A stretch of 64,000 nucleotides of DNA from Rhizobacter sp. Root1238 (GCF_001425825.1 NZ_LMDM01000009.1:274165-338164), one strand, 5' to 3'. Shown: positions 18,957-27,954, counted from the first letter of the stretch. Numbers and translations: made by a program. Notes: generated by a model not told the origin, from the letters alone.

Positions 18957-19898
18957 ATGTGCAATCCCAAAACGTCAATAGCGCCTGCCAGGTTCTTCCC
19001 CCTGAATGACCGCCATGTTGGACCGACTGCTCAACCAACAGTGAACGAGGAAGTGAAAAAAGTAAAGGAAGGAGCGTCAACGCAAATCGCGCAAATCGAT
19101 ACCCTGTTCGATGACACCCTGATTGTCGAAAAGATGATCTCGCCCGGTGTTTCGCTGGCCGCCCAGATTGGGCCGGTGGTGGTCGACCCCGAGAACTGGG
19201 CCAAGGCGGTGCTGTCCAGCGTTTGCAGTCGGATCAGTTCGACTTACTCAGATCTCCTGAAAAACCTCGTAAAAGAAAAAAAGATCCAGGTTATTTTCCT
19301 TCCACACAATGGCAATTGTCATATTGCGTTCCAGGCCATCGGCAAGACACCCGCGGATGAAGAAGCGCATTACAAGGAACTGAAATTTTCGCTGACGGAA
19401 GTGGCGGAATCGGTCGAAAAGACAAGCAACGACACCGACAAAATCGTGTCTCTGCATGCCAATGTGTCTGCCTGCTTGCTGGGATTCGATCCCAACAATC
19501 AGGGCACCTTCGACGCGGCCCAACTGTTGCTGAAGTCGATCATGACAAGCTGCAACGTTGCAACCACGATGAGCCACCGAGTTGCGTCCAATCTGGGACC
19601 CGGCTACGAGACCGCTCTCGCTGAGAAGTCAATTTCAATTCTCCCGAGCGAGAGGAATGGATGCTATCAACTGGTCATCAAGGCCAATTCAGGAATGAAT
19701 GTAGACAGTCGCCGCAAATTGCTTGGAGGGCTGGCCATCGACAATAAATTCCATGTTCCATCAAGCATGGGTCCAGCCTACATCACCACCAATCATTCCG
19801 TCAGACTGATGGGCTTCAATCCCGATGAAACGAGCTCATTCAACAAAGCTCAGTCGATTTTGAAAGACATGGCGCAGTATTCCAACCACTCGGGTTGA
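18957..19898 (+). CDS. Orphan protein with internally duplicated domain, AT-richer than neighbours
   Basis: I do not recognise this 313-residue protein. It contains two related copies of one unit, residues ~110-196 and ~226-309. Each begins with a beta-like segment (IQVIFLPHNG / ISILPSERNG) and ends with a matching block (CLLGFDPNNQGTFDAAQLLL / RLMGFNPDETSSFNKAQSIL). No signal peptide or membrane helix is evident. Base composition is unlike the flanks: 19261-19320 is 35% G+C by direct count, in a ~70% region. ATG 18957 is the first good start; GTG 19041 is an alternative. The composition suggests horizontal acquisition. No mobile-element genes flank it. Function unknown. Confidence 0.7.
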   Translation: MCNPKTSIAPARFFPLNDRHVGPTAQPTVNEEVKKVKEGASTQIAQIDTLFDDTLIVEKMISPGVSLAAQIGPVVVDPENWAKAVLSSVCSRISSTYSDLLKNLVKEKKIQVIFLPHNGNCHIAFQAIGKTPADEEAHYKELKFSLTEVAESVEKTSNDTDKIVSLHANVSACLLGFDPNNQGTFDAAQLLLKSIMTSCNVATTMSHRVASNLGPGYETALAEKSISILPSERNGCYQLVIKANSGMNVDSRRKLLGGLAIDNKFHVPSSMGPAYITTNHSVRLMGFNPDETSSFNKAQSILKDMAQYSNHSG

Positions 19899-19942
19899 CC
19901 TTCGAAGGTGCCTTGATTGCGCACCGTCTGCACCATACCCGT

Positions 19943-20599
19943 TCAGCGCCCCGCGCGCCTGAACGTCAGGTTGATCCGCGAGCGCCCGGTCAGCGGATGC
20001 TCGCCATCGGCCAGCGGCATCACCCCATGGAAGGCCAGCCGCGTGGCGCCGCCCCACACGACCACGTCGCCATGCGCGAGCCGCAGCCGCCTCACCGGGT
20101 GCTGCCGCTGCGTGCCGCCGAACAGGAAGACCGCCGGCAGGCCGAGCGACACCGAGACGATCGGCGCGCCGTAGTCCGCTTCATCGCGGTCCTGGTGCAG
20201 CGACAAGCGCGTGCCCGGCGCGTACAGGTTGATCAGGTTGGCGTCCGGCTCGAAGCCGTCGTAGCCGGCGCACGCGGCCGCATGCACCGCCAGCTCGCGA
20301 AAGCTGCGCGGCATCGCCGGCCACGGCGCGCCGCTCAGCGGATCGCTCGCCTGGTAGCGGTAGCCGCGCCGGTCGGACACCCAGCCGAGCGGCCCGCTGT
20401 TGGTCATCGCGACCGACATGCGCTTGCCACCCGGCGTCACCAGGTGCCGCCACGGCGCGGCAGCCAGCACCGGCTGCAGGTCGGCCAGCAGTTCGGACGC
20501 CCGCGGCAACGCGAGCCGGCGCAGCAGCACCGCGCCGTCGGCGATCGGCTCCTGCGACGGCGGGCCGTCGTCGATCGGATCGAACAGGTCTCCCGTCAC
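19943..20599 (-). CDS. alkB: AlkB-type 2-oxoglutarate/Fe(II) DNA repair dioxygenase
   Basis: This 218-residue protein removes alkyl groups from DNA or RNA bases by oxidation. Motifs match AlkB: NLINLYAPGTRLSLHQDRDE contains the HxD iron ligands, RLAFHGV holds the second His, and RINLTFRRAG holds the arginines that bind 2-oxoglutarate. GWVSDRRGYRY is the nucleotide-recognition lid region. The start is GTG 20599. The lipoprotein gene ends 10 bases upstream, so both are probably transcribed together. It is convergent with the orphan gene. Confidence 0.93.
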   Translation of the reverse strand: MTGDLFDPIDDGPPSQEPIADGAVLLRRLALPRASELLADLQPVLAAAPWRHLVTPGGKRMSVAMTNSGPLGWVSDRRGYRYQASDPLSGAPWPAMPRSFRELAVHAAACAGYDGFEPDANLINLYAPGTRLSLHQDRDEADYGAPIVSVSLGLPAVFLFGGTQRQHPVRRLRLAHGDVVVWGGATRLAFHGVMPLADGEHPLTGRSRINLTFRRAGR

Positions 20600-20609
20600 T
20601 GCGAGCCGG

Positions 20610-21770
20610 TCACGGTGTCCGCTGGAAGCCGGCGTCCGGCATGAACCAGCCGTCGCTGACCGCCTTCACGTCGAGCGTCTTCACCTCGTAGCTGTAGCTC
20701 AGCAGCGCACCGCCCGCCGCCGCACCGCCCGCCGGCTTGCTGTCGCCCATCAGCCCGCCGAGCAGGCTGCCGACGCTCGGCGCCGAGGTGTTGCCGCGCG
20801 CGGCCGACGCGTCGTCGCCGCAAGCGTTGCCGTCGGCCGTCCACGACAGCGTCATCGCCATCGGGTAGCCGCGCACCTTCTTCAGCTCGTTGCCCCAGGC
20901 GGCCATCGTCTTCGCATTGCTGCCGCCGAGGTTGCGCAGCAGCGCGCCCATCGAGCCCATCACCTCCTTCGGCAGGTACTTGCCCAACGGGTGCTCGCCA
21001 CCGGCCGACACCGCCGCCGCATGGCGCGCCTGGAAGGCCTGCGTGATCGCCTGCACCTCCTTCACCGCGCCCACCTCGGGCGTGGTCCACAGGTCGAGCT
21101 GCACCCGGTTGCTGTTGCGCCGGCCCTGCGGGTCCTCCAGCTCCATCACCCAGTTGATCTGGAAGCGCTCGCTGTTGAAGGCGCTGATCGCCTTGCGCTC
21201 GCCGGTGGCCAGCACCTTCAGGTCGTTCTTCTTCAGCACCAGCGGGCACGACGGCTCGGACGGCCTGGCCGGCTGCTCGGGCTTCGGCTTGTCGGGCTGC
21301 TGCGGCTGCGCCGCGCGGGGGCAGCCGGTCAGCGGGCATTCGGTGTAGGTCTTCTTCGCGATGTTCTGCGTCCACACCAGCTTGCGGTCGAGCCGGGTGA
21401 TGTCGGACGAGCGCGTGTCGCCGGCGAAGCTGCGCAGCAGGCGGTTGTCGAAGCTCAGCACGCCGTCGTTGCGGCGCATGTCGGCGCGGGTCTCGGTCAG
21501 TTGCTGGCCGCGCATCACCGGCATGATCGCGCCATCGATCGCATAGGTGCTGTTCAGCACCGCGGTGCGTGCGGCGGGCGCGGCGGTCGGCACCTCGGGC
21601 AGCGTGGCCGCCACGGCCGGCGCGGCGGCCGGGGCTTCAGCGCCGGCGGGCGCCGCGGCGGCTGCGCCACCGAACGGGTTCGGCACATTGGCGCAGGCGG
21701 TGAGCGCCAGCAAAGCGGCCAGCGCAGCGGCCAACGGAGCAAGACGCGTGGCGTGCTGGGGCAGGTTCAT
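20610..21770 (-). CDS. Conserved-looking lipoprotein of unknown function
   Basis: This is a 386-residue exported lipoprotein (lipobox ALLALTAC, Cys near residue 26). An Ala/Pro-rich linker (~30-70) follows, then a mixed alpha/beta domain interrupted by a Pro/Lys/Glu-rich stretch (PQQPDKPKPEQPARPSEP). Several cysteines occur (TECPLTGCP, PSCPLVL, NACGDD). A Gly-rich segment near the C-terminus (SVGSLLGGLMGDSKPAGG) may be flexible. I recognise no family. It precedes alkB by 10 bases. The start at ATG 21770 fits the signal peptide. Confidence 0.75.
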   Translation of the reverse strand: MNLPQHATRLAPLAAALAALLALTACANVPNPFGGAAAAAPAGAEAPAAAPAVAATLPEVPTAAPAARTAVLNSTYAIDGAIMPVMRGQQLTETRADMRRNDGVLSFDNRLLRSFAGDTRSSDITRLDRKLVWTQNIAKKTYTECPLTGCPRAAQPQQPDKPKPEQPARPSEPSCPLVLKKNDLKVLATGERKAISAFNSERFQINWVMELEDPQGRRNSNRVQLDLWTTPEVGAVKEVQAITQAFQARHAAAVSAGGEHPLGKYLPKEVMGSMGALLRNLGGSNAKTMAAWGNELKKVRGYPMAMTLSWTADGNACGDDASAARGNTSAPSVGSLLGGLMGDSKPAGGAAAGGALLSYSYEVKTLDVKAVSDGWFMPDAGFQRTP

Positions 21771-21890
21771 CGGATCTCCCGGTCTGGTGGACGCGGCATC
21801 GTAGCGTCGGACGCGCGGAAGTGGAGGAGCTCGCGCCCGCATTCCCACATCGGGAGCAGCGACAGGCCGACATCGCGGCGGTCGGATCGA

Positions 21891-22331
21891 TCAGGCGAAG
21901 CTGCGGCAGTCGGCCAGCGGCAGCCCGCCGGAGCGCGGGTTGTCGACGGCCAGCCAGGCATCGGCGACATCGGTCGATCGTTCGAGGAAGCGCTCGACCC
22001 AGACCATGAAGACCTCGATGTCCAGCCCCGTCATCGGCATCGCCGACATGCTCAGCATCTCGCCGGTGTAGGCGTTCCAGCTGACCTCGAAGCGGGGATC
22101 CTGCTGCTGCGCGCGCGACAGGCAGTTCCAGTAGCCCTCGTGCCCGGGCGCCGCGACCAGCGAATGGCCGACCTGCGTGCCGATGCGCAGGCACTCGTGC
22201 CGCGTATCGAGGAACAGGTCCACGGTGAAGCGCTCGTTGCAGACGAAGCGTGCCTGGTCGGCCACCACGTCGAAAGGCGAGCTTCCGATGCGGCGGGAGA
22301 ATTCGTCCAGGAGGGTCTGCAAGGCGCTCAC
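21891..22331 (-). CDS. CesT/Tir-chaperone-like small protein
   Basis: This 146-residue protein matches the general pattern of CesT-family type III secretion chaperones. It has an N-terminal amphipathic helix (LLDEFSRRIG), a beta segment (RFTVDLFLDTRHECLRIGTQ), a central loop and then strands with the typical YTGEMLSMSAMPMTGLD. A final long helix (VFMVWVERFLERSTDVADAW) completes it. The match is to fold pattern, not to a sequence I know. No secretion genes are in the window; the nearest divergent gene is a 73-residue ORF at 22526. It could instead be another YbjN/CesT-fold protein. Confidence 0.6.
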   Translation of the reverse strand: MSALQTLLDEFSRRIGSSPFDVVADQARFVCNERFTVDLFLDTRHECLRIGTQVGHSLVAAPGHEGYWNCLSRAQQQDPRFEVSWNAYTGEMLSMSAMPMTGLDIEVFMVWVERFLERSTDVADAWLAVDNPRSGGLPLADCRSFA

Positions 22332-22525
22332 GTACCACTCGCGCTGTGAAGGCCTGCGTCAGTAACGCCGGCATGCGTTCGGTTCCCTGCATCGAAGCGA
22401 ACGGCCGGACAGGACCAGGTTCACCTGTCTGCCGCCGGCGAGTGAACCGATGACGCGCAGGCGTTACTCAGCATGCGGCCCTGCCCGGGCATTCGAATCA
22501 ACGCCTACCCTGACCCGGAATCCTC
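22332..22525. other. Intergenic region with scattered inverted repeats
   Basis: This 194-base space lies between the CesT-like gene (minus) and the small plus-strand ORF. It contains CAGGT-TC-ACCTG (22416-22427), and AGTAACGCC near 22360 that is the complement of GGCGTTACT near 22458, so the two could pair across about 90 bases. No promoter could be fixed. Confidence 0.35.
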
Positions 22526-22747
22526 ATGCGTCCTGTATCGCCATGCATCGGCACACTGCCCATCCGCAGAGAGCTCAGCGCCCCCCAGGTGTTCGCCCCG
22601 CAGAAATCGGCCATCGGGCACCTGGGCCTCAAATTCAGCATCGTGCCCGCCACGCCCCCGGCAGAGAACTTCCTGAAACGCTACAACCCGTCGATCGGCA
22701 ACCCGGCCGGTGGCGACCTCCTGCAGTCGAACGATCTGCCTCAGTGA
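22526..22747 (+). CDS. Hypothetical 73-residue protein
   Basis: This short ORF encodes 73 residues. About 82% of codons end in G or C (61 of 74 by my count), which is typical of real genes here. It is divergent from the CesT-like gene, and its last 7 bases overlap the convergent EmrB gene. No signal peptide or known motif is visible; residues ~25-60 (KSAIGHLGLKFSIVPATPPA) look like a folded or secretion-signal-like segment. The ribosome site is weak (GGAA at -9). It could be chance, but codon use argues for coding. Confidence 0.4.
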   Translation: MRPVSPCIGTLPIRRELSAPQVFAPQKSAIGHLGLKFSIVPATPPAENFLKRYNPSIGNPAGGDLLQSNDLPQ

Positions 22748-24354
22748 GCCCCGCCCCCGCCGCCAGCCCCGCCCTTCTTCGGCCGCGTCAGCCACACCAG
22801 CCCGATCAGCAGCAGGAACAGCGCTGACGACAGGTAGAACAGGTCGGTCGCCGCCATCGTGTAGGCCTGCTGGTCGACCAGGCGGTTCACGGTGGCCAGC
22901 GCCTGGTCGGGGCTGTAGCCGGCCGCGCCGAGGTTCGACAGCGTCTGCACCGCGGTGCTGCTGTTGCCATTCACGCTCTCGGCGATCTGCGCATGGTGCA
23001 GCACCGCGCGGTTCTCCCAGGCCGTCGTGAAGATCGACGTGCCGACCGCACCGGCAGTGATCCGCACGAAGTTGCTCAGCCCGGCCGCGGCCGCCATCTG
23101 CTGCGGCTGCAGGCCCGAGAAGATGATCGCCTGCAGCGGGATGAAGAAGAACGCCATCGCCGCGCCCTGCAGGATCGTCGGCACCAGGATGGTGTTGAAG
23201 TCGGCCTGCGTGTTGAAGTGCGAGCGCATCCACAGCACCAGCGCGAAGCCGAGGAAGGCCACCGTGCCCAGGCGCCGCGGATCGATCTTGCCGATGTTCT
23301 TGCCGACCCAGGGCGACAGCAGGATCGCGAGGATGCCCACCGGCGCCAGCGCAATGCCGGCCCAGGTGGCGGTGTAGCCCATGTACTGCTGCAGCCACAG
23401 CGGCATCAGCACCACGTTGCCGAAGAACACCCCGTAGCCCACCGACAGGGCCACCGTGGCCAGCCAGAAGTTGCGGCGGGCGAACAGCCGCAGGTCGACG
23501 ATCGGGTTCTTCTCGGTCAGCTCCCACGCGAGGAAGAACAGGAAGCCGACGACCGCGACGACGCCCAGCGTGATGATCTGCCCGGACTGGAACCAGTCGA
23601 GTTCCTTGCCCTTGTCGACCATCACCTGCAGCGCGCCGACCCACAGCACCAGCAGGCCCAGGCCCACGTAGTCGAGCGGCACCTTCTGCGGAATCGCGTC
23701 ACGGGTGCGGTAGATCGACCAGGTGAACATCGCCGCGAGGATGCCGACCGGGATGTTGATGTAGAAGATCCACGGCCACGAGATGTTGTCGGTGATCCAG
23801 CCGCCGAGCAGCGGGCCGACCACCGGCGCGACCAGCACCGTCATCGCCCACATTGCCATCGCGGTGCCGGCCTTCGCAGCCGGGTAGCTCGCGAGCAGCA
23901 GCGTCTGCGACAGCGGGATCATCGGGCCGGCCACCAGGCCCTGCAGCACGCGGAACGCGATCAGCGTCTCGATGTTCGGCGCGAGACCGCACAGCCATGA
24001 CGAGAACACGAACAGCAGGATGCTGGCCATGAACAGCCGCACCGGACCGAAGCGGCGGGTGAACCAGCCGGTCAGCGGCACCGAGATCGCGTTGGCGACG
24101 CCGAACGACGTGATGACCCAGGTGCCCTGGTTCGGGCTGACGCCCATGTCGCCGGCGATGGCCGGGATGGACACGTTGGCGATCGAGCTGTCGAGCACGT
24201 TCATGAACGTGGCCAGCGACAACGCGATCGTGCCGAGGATCAGCTGGCTGCCGGTCAGCGGCGGATGGGCCACCGGACGCGGCGGCGCGACCGGGGCGGG
24301 CGCAGGCGCCGGCGCGTCGGCGCCGGACACCGCATCGACGGTGGTGGATGACAT
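22741..24354 (-). CDS. emrB: DHA2-family multidrug MFS transporter (EmrB type)
   Basis: This is a 537-residue, 14-helix drug:proton antiporter. Family motifs include LDSSIANVSIPAIAGDMG (motif D1) in TM1, GWFTRRFGPVRLF (motif A) and a proline-rich GxxxGP motif near TM5 (VAPVVGPLLGGWI). It couples with the adjacent EmrA-type adaptor and OMF lipoprotein to export drugs across both membranes. It is the third gene of the operon, after a 42-base gap. It ends in a Gly-rich tail (GGAGGGGGAH). Confidence 0.94.
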   Translation of the reverse strand: MSSTTVDAVSGADAPAPAPAPVAPPRPVAHPPLTGSQLILGTIALSLATFMNVLDSSIANVSIPAIAGDMGVSPNQGTWVITSFGVANAISVPLTGWFTRRFGPVRLFMASILLFVFSSWLCGLAPNIETLIAFRVLQGLVAGPMIPLSQTLLLASYPAAKAGTAMAMWAMTVLVAPVVGPLLGGWITDNISWPWIFYINIPVGILAAMFTWSIYRTRDAIPQKVPLDYVGLGLLVLWVGALQVMVDKGKELDWFQSGQIITLGVVAVVGFLFFLAWELTEKNPIVDLRLFARRNFWLATVALSVGYGVFFGNVVLMPLWLQQYMGYTATWAGIALAPVGILAILLSPWVGKNIGKIDPRRLGTVAFLGFALVLWMRSHFNTQADFNTILVPTILQGAAMAFFFIPLQAIIFSGLQPQQMAAAAGLSNFVRITAGAVGTSIFTTAWENRAVLHHAQIAESVNGNSSTAVQTLSNLGAAGYSPDQALATVNRLVDQQAYTMAATDLFYLSSALFLLLIGLVWLTRPKKGGAGGGGGAH

Positions 24355-24396
24355 GGGAAGGGCTCCGCGGGTCTGTCTGCTGCTGGCGTACGAGGC

Positions 24397-25740
24397 TTAT
24401 TGCTTGACCGGCGTCAGCTTGACCGCGGCGGCGACGGCCGACGAGGCGACCGTCTCGCCGCTGGCCGCGGCTGCGGCCGGCGCAGCCGCGTCGCCGCGGC
24501 GCGCCACCTTGGTGTCGGCCTTCAGCGCGTGGCCGAGGTTGCTGGCGATGATCTTGCGCACTTCGCCGTCGGCCGCCTGGTTGACCTGGTCGAACACCGT
24601 CGTCTGCGCGACGGCCGAGCTGCGTTGCGCATCAGCCAGCATCTTGCCGTCGGTGTTGCTGACGTCGACCTTCGCGTCCATCGACAGGCCCACGCGCAGC
24701 GGGTGCTCGGCGAGTTCCTTCGGGTCGAGCGCGACCCGCACCGGCACGCGCTGCACCACCTTGATCCAGTTGCCCGTGGCGTTCTGCGCCGGCAGCAGCG
24801 AGAACGCCGAGCCGGTGCCGGCGCCCAGGCCTTCGATCTTGCCGCGGTACTCGACCTTCTTGCCGTACACGTCGGCCTGCAGCGTGACCGGCTGGCCGAT
24901 GCGCAGGTTCTTCAGCTGGCTTTCCTTGAAGTTGGCGTCGACCCACAGCTGGTTCAGCGCGATCACCGACATCAGCGGCGCACCGGCCTGCACGCGCTGG
25001 CCGACCTGCACGCTGCGCTTGGCCACGTAGCCGTCGACGGGGGCCAGCAGGTCGGCGCGGCGCAGCGCCAGGTACGCCTCGCGCACGCGGGCCGCGGCGC
25101 GCTGCACGTTCGGGTGCTCTTCGACCGAGGTGTTGTCGGTCAGCGCCTGGTTCGACGTCAGCTGTTCGCGCGCGGCCAGCGAGGCCGATTGCGCAGCGGC
25201 GACCGCGCTCTTCGACGCGGCGAGCTGCGCATTCGCGTGGTTGAACTCTTCCTTGCCGACGGCACCGCTGGCAACCAGCGGGGCACGGCGGTTCACGTCG
25301 TCCTGCGCGCGGACCAGGTCGGCCTGCGCACGGGCCAGGTCGGCCTCGCGCAACGCGATCTGCGCCTTCAGCGTCGAGTTGTTCGCGAACAGCGTGCGCA
25401 CCTCGCGCACCGTCTGCGCGAGCTGGGCTTCGGCCTGGTCGAGCGCGACCTGCGCATCGGCCTGGTCGAGCTTCACCAGCGGCTGGCCGGCCTTCACGAA
25501 GTCGGTGTCGTCGGCGTTGATCGCGAGCACGGTGCCGCCGACCTGCGGCGTCAGCTGCACGACGTTGCCCTGCACGTAGGCGTTGTCGGTCGACTCGTAG
25601 TGGTTCAGCACCAGCGCGTAGTAGGCGCCGTAGGCCACGCCGACCACCGCGACGGCGGCGGCGACGGCGGTCAGCGCCTTCTTGCGGGTCGGGTTGCCGG
25701 CGGGGGTGGCGGGAGCGGTGTTGTCTTGCGGGGAGGTCAT
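24397..25740 (-). CDS. emrA: EmrA-type HlyD family adaptor
   Basis: This 447-residue membrane-fusion protein has a short cytoplasmic N-terminus, one membrane helix (~22-45) and a beta-lipoyl half (YESTDNAYVQGNVVQLTPQV, family signature). A long coiled-coil hairpin (~95-205) and a C-terminal beta-barrel follow. It bridges EmrB and the outer-membrane factor in the periplasm. ATG 25740 is chosen because the signal-anchor follows. Residues after ~380 form an extended tail rich in Ala. Confidence 0.93.
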   Translation of the reverse strand: MTSPQDNTAPATPAGNPTRKKALTAVAAAVAVVGVAYGAYYALVLNHYESTDNAYVQGNVVQLTPQVGGTVLAINADDTDFVKAGQPLVKLDQADAQVALDQAEAQLAQTVREVRTLFANNSTLKAQIALREADLARAQADLVRAQDDVNRRAPLVASGAVGKEEFNHANAQLAASKSAVAAAQSASLAAREQLTSNQALTDNTSVEEHPNVQRAAARVREAYLALRRADLLAPVDGYVAKRSVQVGQRVQAGAPLMSVIALNQLWVDANFKESQLKNLRIGQPVTLQADVYGKKVEYRGKIEGLGAGTGSAFSLLPAQNATGNWIKVVQRVPVRVALDPKELAEHPLRVGLSMDAKVDVSNTDGKMLADAQRSSAVAQTTVFDQVNQAADGEVRKIIASNLGHALKADTKVARRGDAAAPAAAAASGETVASSAVAAAVKLTPVKQ

Positions 25741-25789
25741 GAAAGGTTCTCCGGGTGTCTTGCTGTGTTCGTATGGAAGCGTGTCGGGA

Positions 25790-27307
25790 TCAGAGCGCGG
25801 CTTGCGTGGTGCGCACCGGTGCGGCCGCGGTGGCTGCGCTGGTGGCGACATACCCGCCACCCAGCGAGCGGATCAGCGACACCTGCGTGTCCAGCGCGCG
25901 CGCCTTCAGGTCGGTGCCCAGGCGGCGCTGCGTCAGCACCGTCGACTCGGCGTTCAGCACCACCAGGTAGGTGCCGAGGCCGGCCTTGTAGCGCTGCGTC
26001 GCGATGTCGTAGGCCGCTTCGGCCGACACCTGCGCGCTGGCCTGCTCCTTCTGCTGGCGCTCGATCGACTGCAGCGAGCTGATCTGGTCGGCCACGTCGC
26101 GCACCGCATCGAGCACGGCGGCGTTGTAGCTTTCGATCGCGGCATCGAGGTCGGCCGACTTGCCGCGCAGGTTGGCGCGCAGCCGGCCGCCGTCGAAGAT
26201 CGGCAGGCGGATCGCCGGGCCGATGCCGTACTGCTGGCTGTCGGACTTCAGCAGGTTGTCGAGGCCGATGCTGGAGAAGCCGGCGAAGCCCGTCAGGCTG
26301 ACGTTCGGGTAGAACTGCGCGCGCGCCGACTTGACGTCGCTGGTCGCGGCTTCGACACGCCAGCGCGCGGCGCTGATGTCGGCACGTCGGCCCAGCAGGT
26401 CGGCCGGCACGTTGGCCGGCAGCGGCACCGCCTGCACCGGCTGCAGGCGCGGGCTCAGCGTGTCGAGCGCGTTCGGCGCCTGCGCCGTCAGCGCCGCCAG
26501 CGCATGGCGGGTCAGCGCGATCTGCTCATTGAGCGCCTCGACCTGCTGGCGGGTCTCGGGCAGCGCGCCCTCGCCCTGGCGCAGCTCGACCGTGGTGTCG
26601 AGCCCGGCCTGCACGCGCTGGCGGATCAGCGACAGGATGTCGTCGCGCTGCTGCAGCGAACGGGTGGCCACGTCGCGCTGCTCGAGCAGGCGCGCCAGCT
26701 GCACGTAGTTGCGCGAGACGTTGGCGGCCAGCAGCACGCGCGCGGCCTGCAGTTCGGCCTCTTGCGCCCGCTGGCTGCCGACCGCGGCGGCCAGTGCGGC
26801 GCGGTTGCGGCCGAAGAAATCGAACTCCCACGATGCCGTGGCCTGCAGCGTGGCCGTGGTCTGCATCGTGCCGCCGATCGGGGGCGGCACCAGGCCGGTC
26901 TCGGTGAAGCGCTGGCGGGTCGCGTCGAACTGGCCGTTGACCTGCAGGCCGTCGGCCGCGGCCACGTTGTCGATCGCCGCCTGGGCCCGGGTGATGCGCG
27001 CCTGCGCCACCCGCAGGTTCGGGCTGCCGGTCAGCGCCTTGTCGACGAGGCCGTTCAGCGAGCTGTCGCCGAACGATTGCCACCAGCTGGCATTGACCGC
27101 GGCATCGCTCGATCCGGAGGCGCCAGCGGTATCGGCCAGGCCGACCGCGGCCGGCTCGACCAGCTTCGCACTCGGCGCAATGCCGTTGGTGCTGGCGCAA
27201 CCGGCCAGCGTCAGCACCAGCGTGGAGGCCAGCGCCACCACCAGCGCGGTCAGCGCCGGCAGCTCGCGGTGGTTGCGCAGGGTCTGCAGGGAAGGAATCG
27301 CGGACAT
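25790..27307 (-). CDS. Outer-membrane efflux lipoprotein (NodT/OprM family)
   Basis: This 505-residue outer-membrane factor has a signal peptide and lipobox (LVLTLAGCAST, Cys near residue 37) and two OEP domains with the family motifs ASWEFDFFGRNRAALAA and IGPAIRLPIFDGGRLRANL. It is the first gene of the emr operon, 49 bases before emrA, and forms the duct for EmrAB. ATG 27307 is chosen; an upstream ATG gives a polar extension with no signal-peptide benefit. A MarR-type operator motif lies ~37 bases upstream. Confidence 0.93.
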   Translation of the reverse strand: MSAIPSLQTLRNHRELPALTALVVALASTLVLTLAGCASTNGIAPSAKLVEPAAVGLADTAGASGSSDAAVNASWWQSFGDSSLNGLVDKALTGSPNLRVAQARITRAQAAIDNVAAADGLQVNGQFDATRQRFTETGLVPPPIGGTMQTTATLQATASWEFDFFGRNRAALAAAVGSQRAQEAELQAARVLLAANVSRNYVQLARLLEQRDVATRSLQQRDDILSLIRQRVQAGLDTTVELRQGEGALPETRQQVEALNEQIALTRHALAALTAQAPNALDTLSPRLQPVQAVPLPANVPADLLGRRADISAARWRVEAATSDVKSARAQFYPNVSLTGFAGFSSIGLDNLLKSDSQQYGIGPAIRLPIFDGGRLRANLRGKSADLDAAIESYNAAVLDAVRDVADQISSLQSIERQQKEQASAQVSAEAAYDIATQRYKAGLGTYLVVLNAESTVLTQRRLGTDLKARALDTQVSLIRSLGGGYVATSAATAAAPVRTTQAAL

Positions 27308-27343
27308 GAGACCAGACTTTCTGTCAGATGATTGTTTCGGCTG

Positions 27344-27360
27344 TATTTGCTCAGGCAAGC
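27344..27360 (-). promoter_or_regulatory. Putative MarR operator upstream of the emr operon
   Basis: TATTTGCTCAGGCA (27344-27357) is shared, with one change, by 27959-27972 in front of marR and the ABC exporter. Here the core extends to a dyad TTGC-TCAG-GCAA. The site lies about 37 bases upstream of the outer-membrane gene start. The neighbouring MarR protein is the obvious candidate to bind both. Confidence 0.55.
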
Positions 27361-27426
27361 ATTGGGACGACATGGTCCACCTCGTTCGACTTTTTTGTGT
27401 AATTGATGGGTGTCGCGCGGCCGACC

Positions 27427-27915
27427 TCAGGTCTCGTCGCGCAACGCCTCTCCGTTGGCCAGCATGCGCTGCAGGTAGATCTTCAGCGCCTGCCATTCGG
27501 TCTTCGAGAAACCGGCCAGATGCGCGTTCAGCACCTCCGCCAGAACGGCAGGCACCTCGGCGATCGAGGCTTCGCCTTCCGGCGTCAGCTCGATCTCGAC
27601 GACCCGGCGGTCTTCGGTGCTGCGTACCCGCTTGCACAGGCCCTTGCGCTCCAGCCGGTCCAGCAGGCGCGTGGTGGCGCCGGCATCGGACTGCAGCCAG
27701 CGCGCCAGCTCGGCGACCGTCGCCTTGCCGTGGCCCGAATGGAAGACCTTGAACAGCGGGCCCCATTGCGCGCTGGTCAGGCCATGCGCGCCCAGCTTCT
27801 GGTCGACCTGGCTGCTGATCGACAGCATGATCCGCTTCATCAGGTAGCCCACGCTCTCCTCGGCGCAGTACGCGTCGGGGGTGTAGAAATCGGCGGGGGC
27901 GGTGCTGCGGGTCAT
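27427..27915 (-). CDS. MarR-family regulator of the efflux genes
   Basis: This 162-residue winged-helix repressor has the MarR core: AHGLTSAQWGPLFKVFHSG, helix-turn-helix ATVAELARWLQSDAGATTRLLDRLE and wing region RVRSTEDRRVVEIELTPEG (Asp-Arg pair). Such proteins usually repress adjacent efflux genes and release DNA on binding phenolic or hydrophobic ligands. It lies 119 bases upstream of the emr operon on the same strand and is divergent from the ABC exporter. Its promoter and two related operators are visible. The start is fixed at ATG 27915. Confidence 0.92.
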   Translation of the reverse strand: MTRSTAPADFYTPDAYCAEESVGYLMKRIMLSISSQVDQKLGAHGLTSAQWGPLFKVFHSGHGKATVAELARWLQSDAGATTRLLDRLERKGLCKRVRSTEDRRVVEIELTPEGEASIAEVPAVLAEVLNAHLAGFSKTEWQALKIYLQRMLANGEALRDET

Positions 27916-27954
27916 GGCGGTCGGATGGGGTCCGTTGGCTGTCTCGATGCCTGG

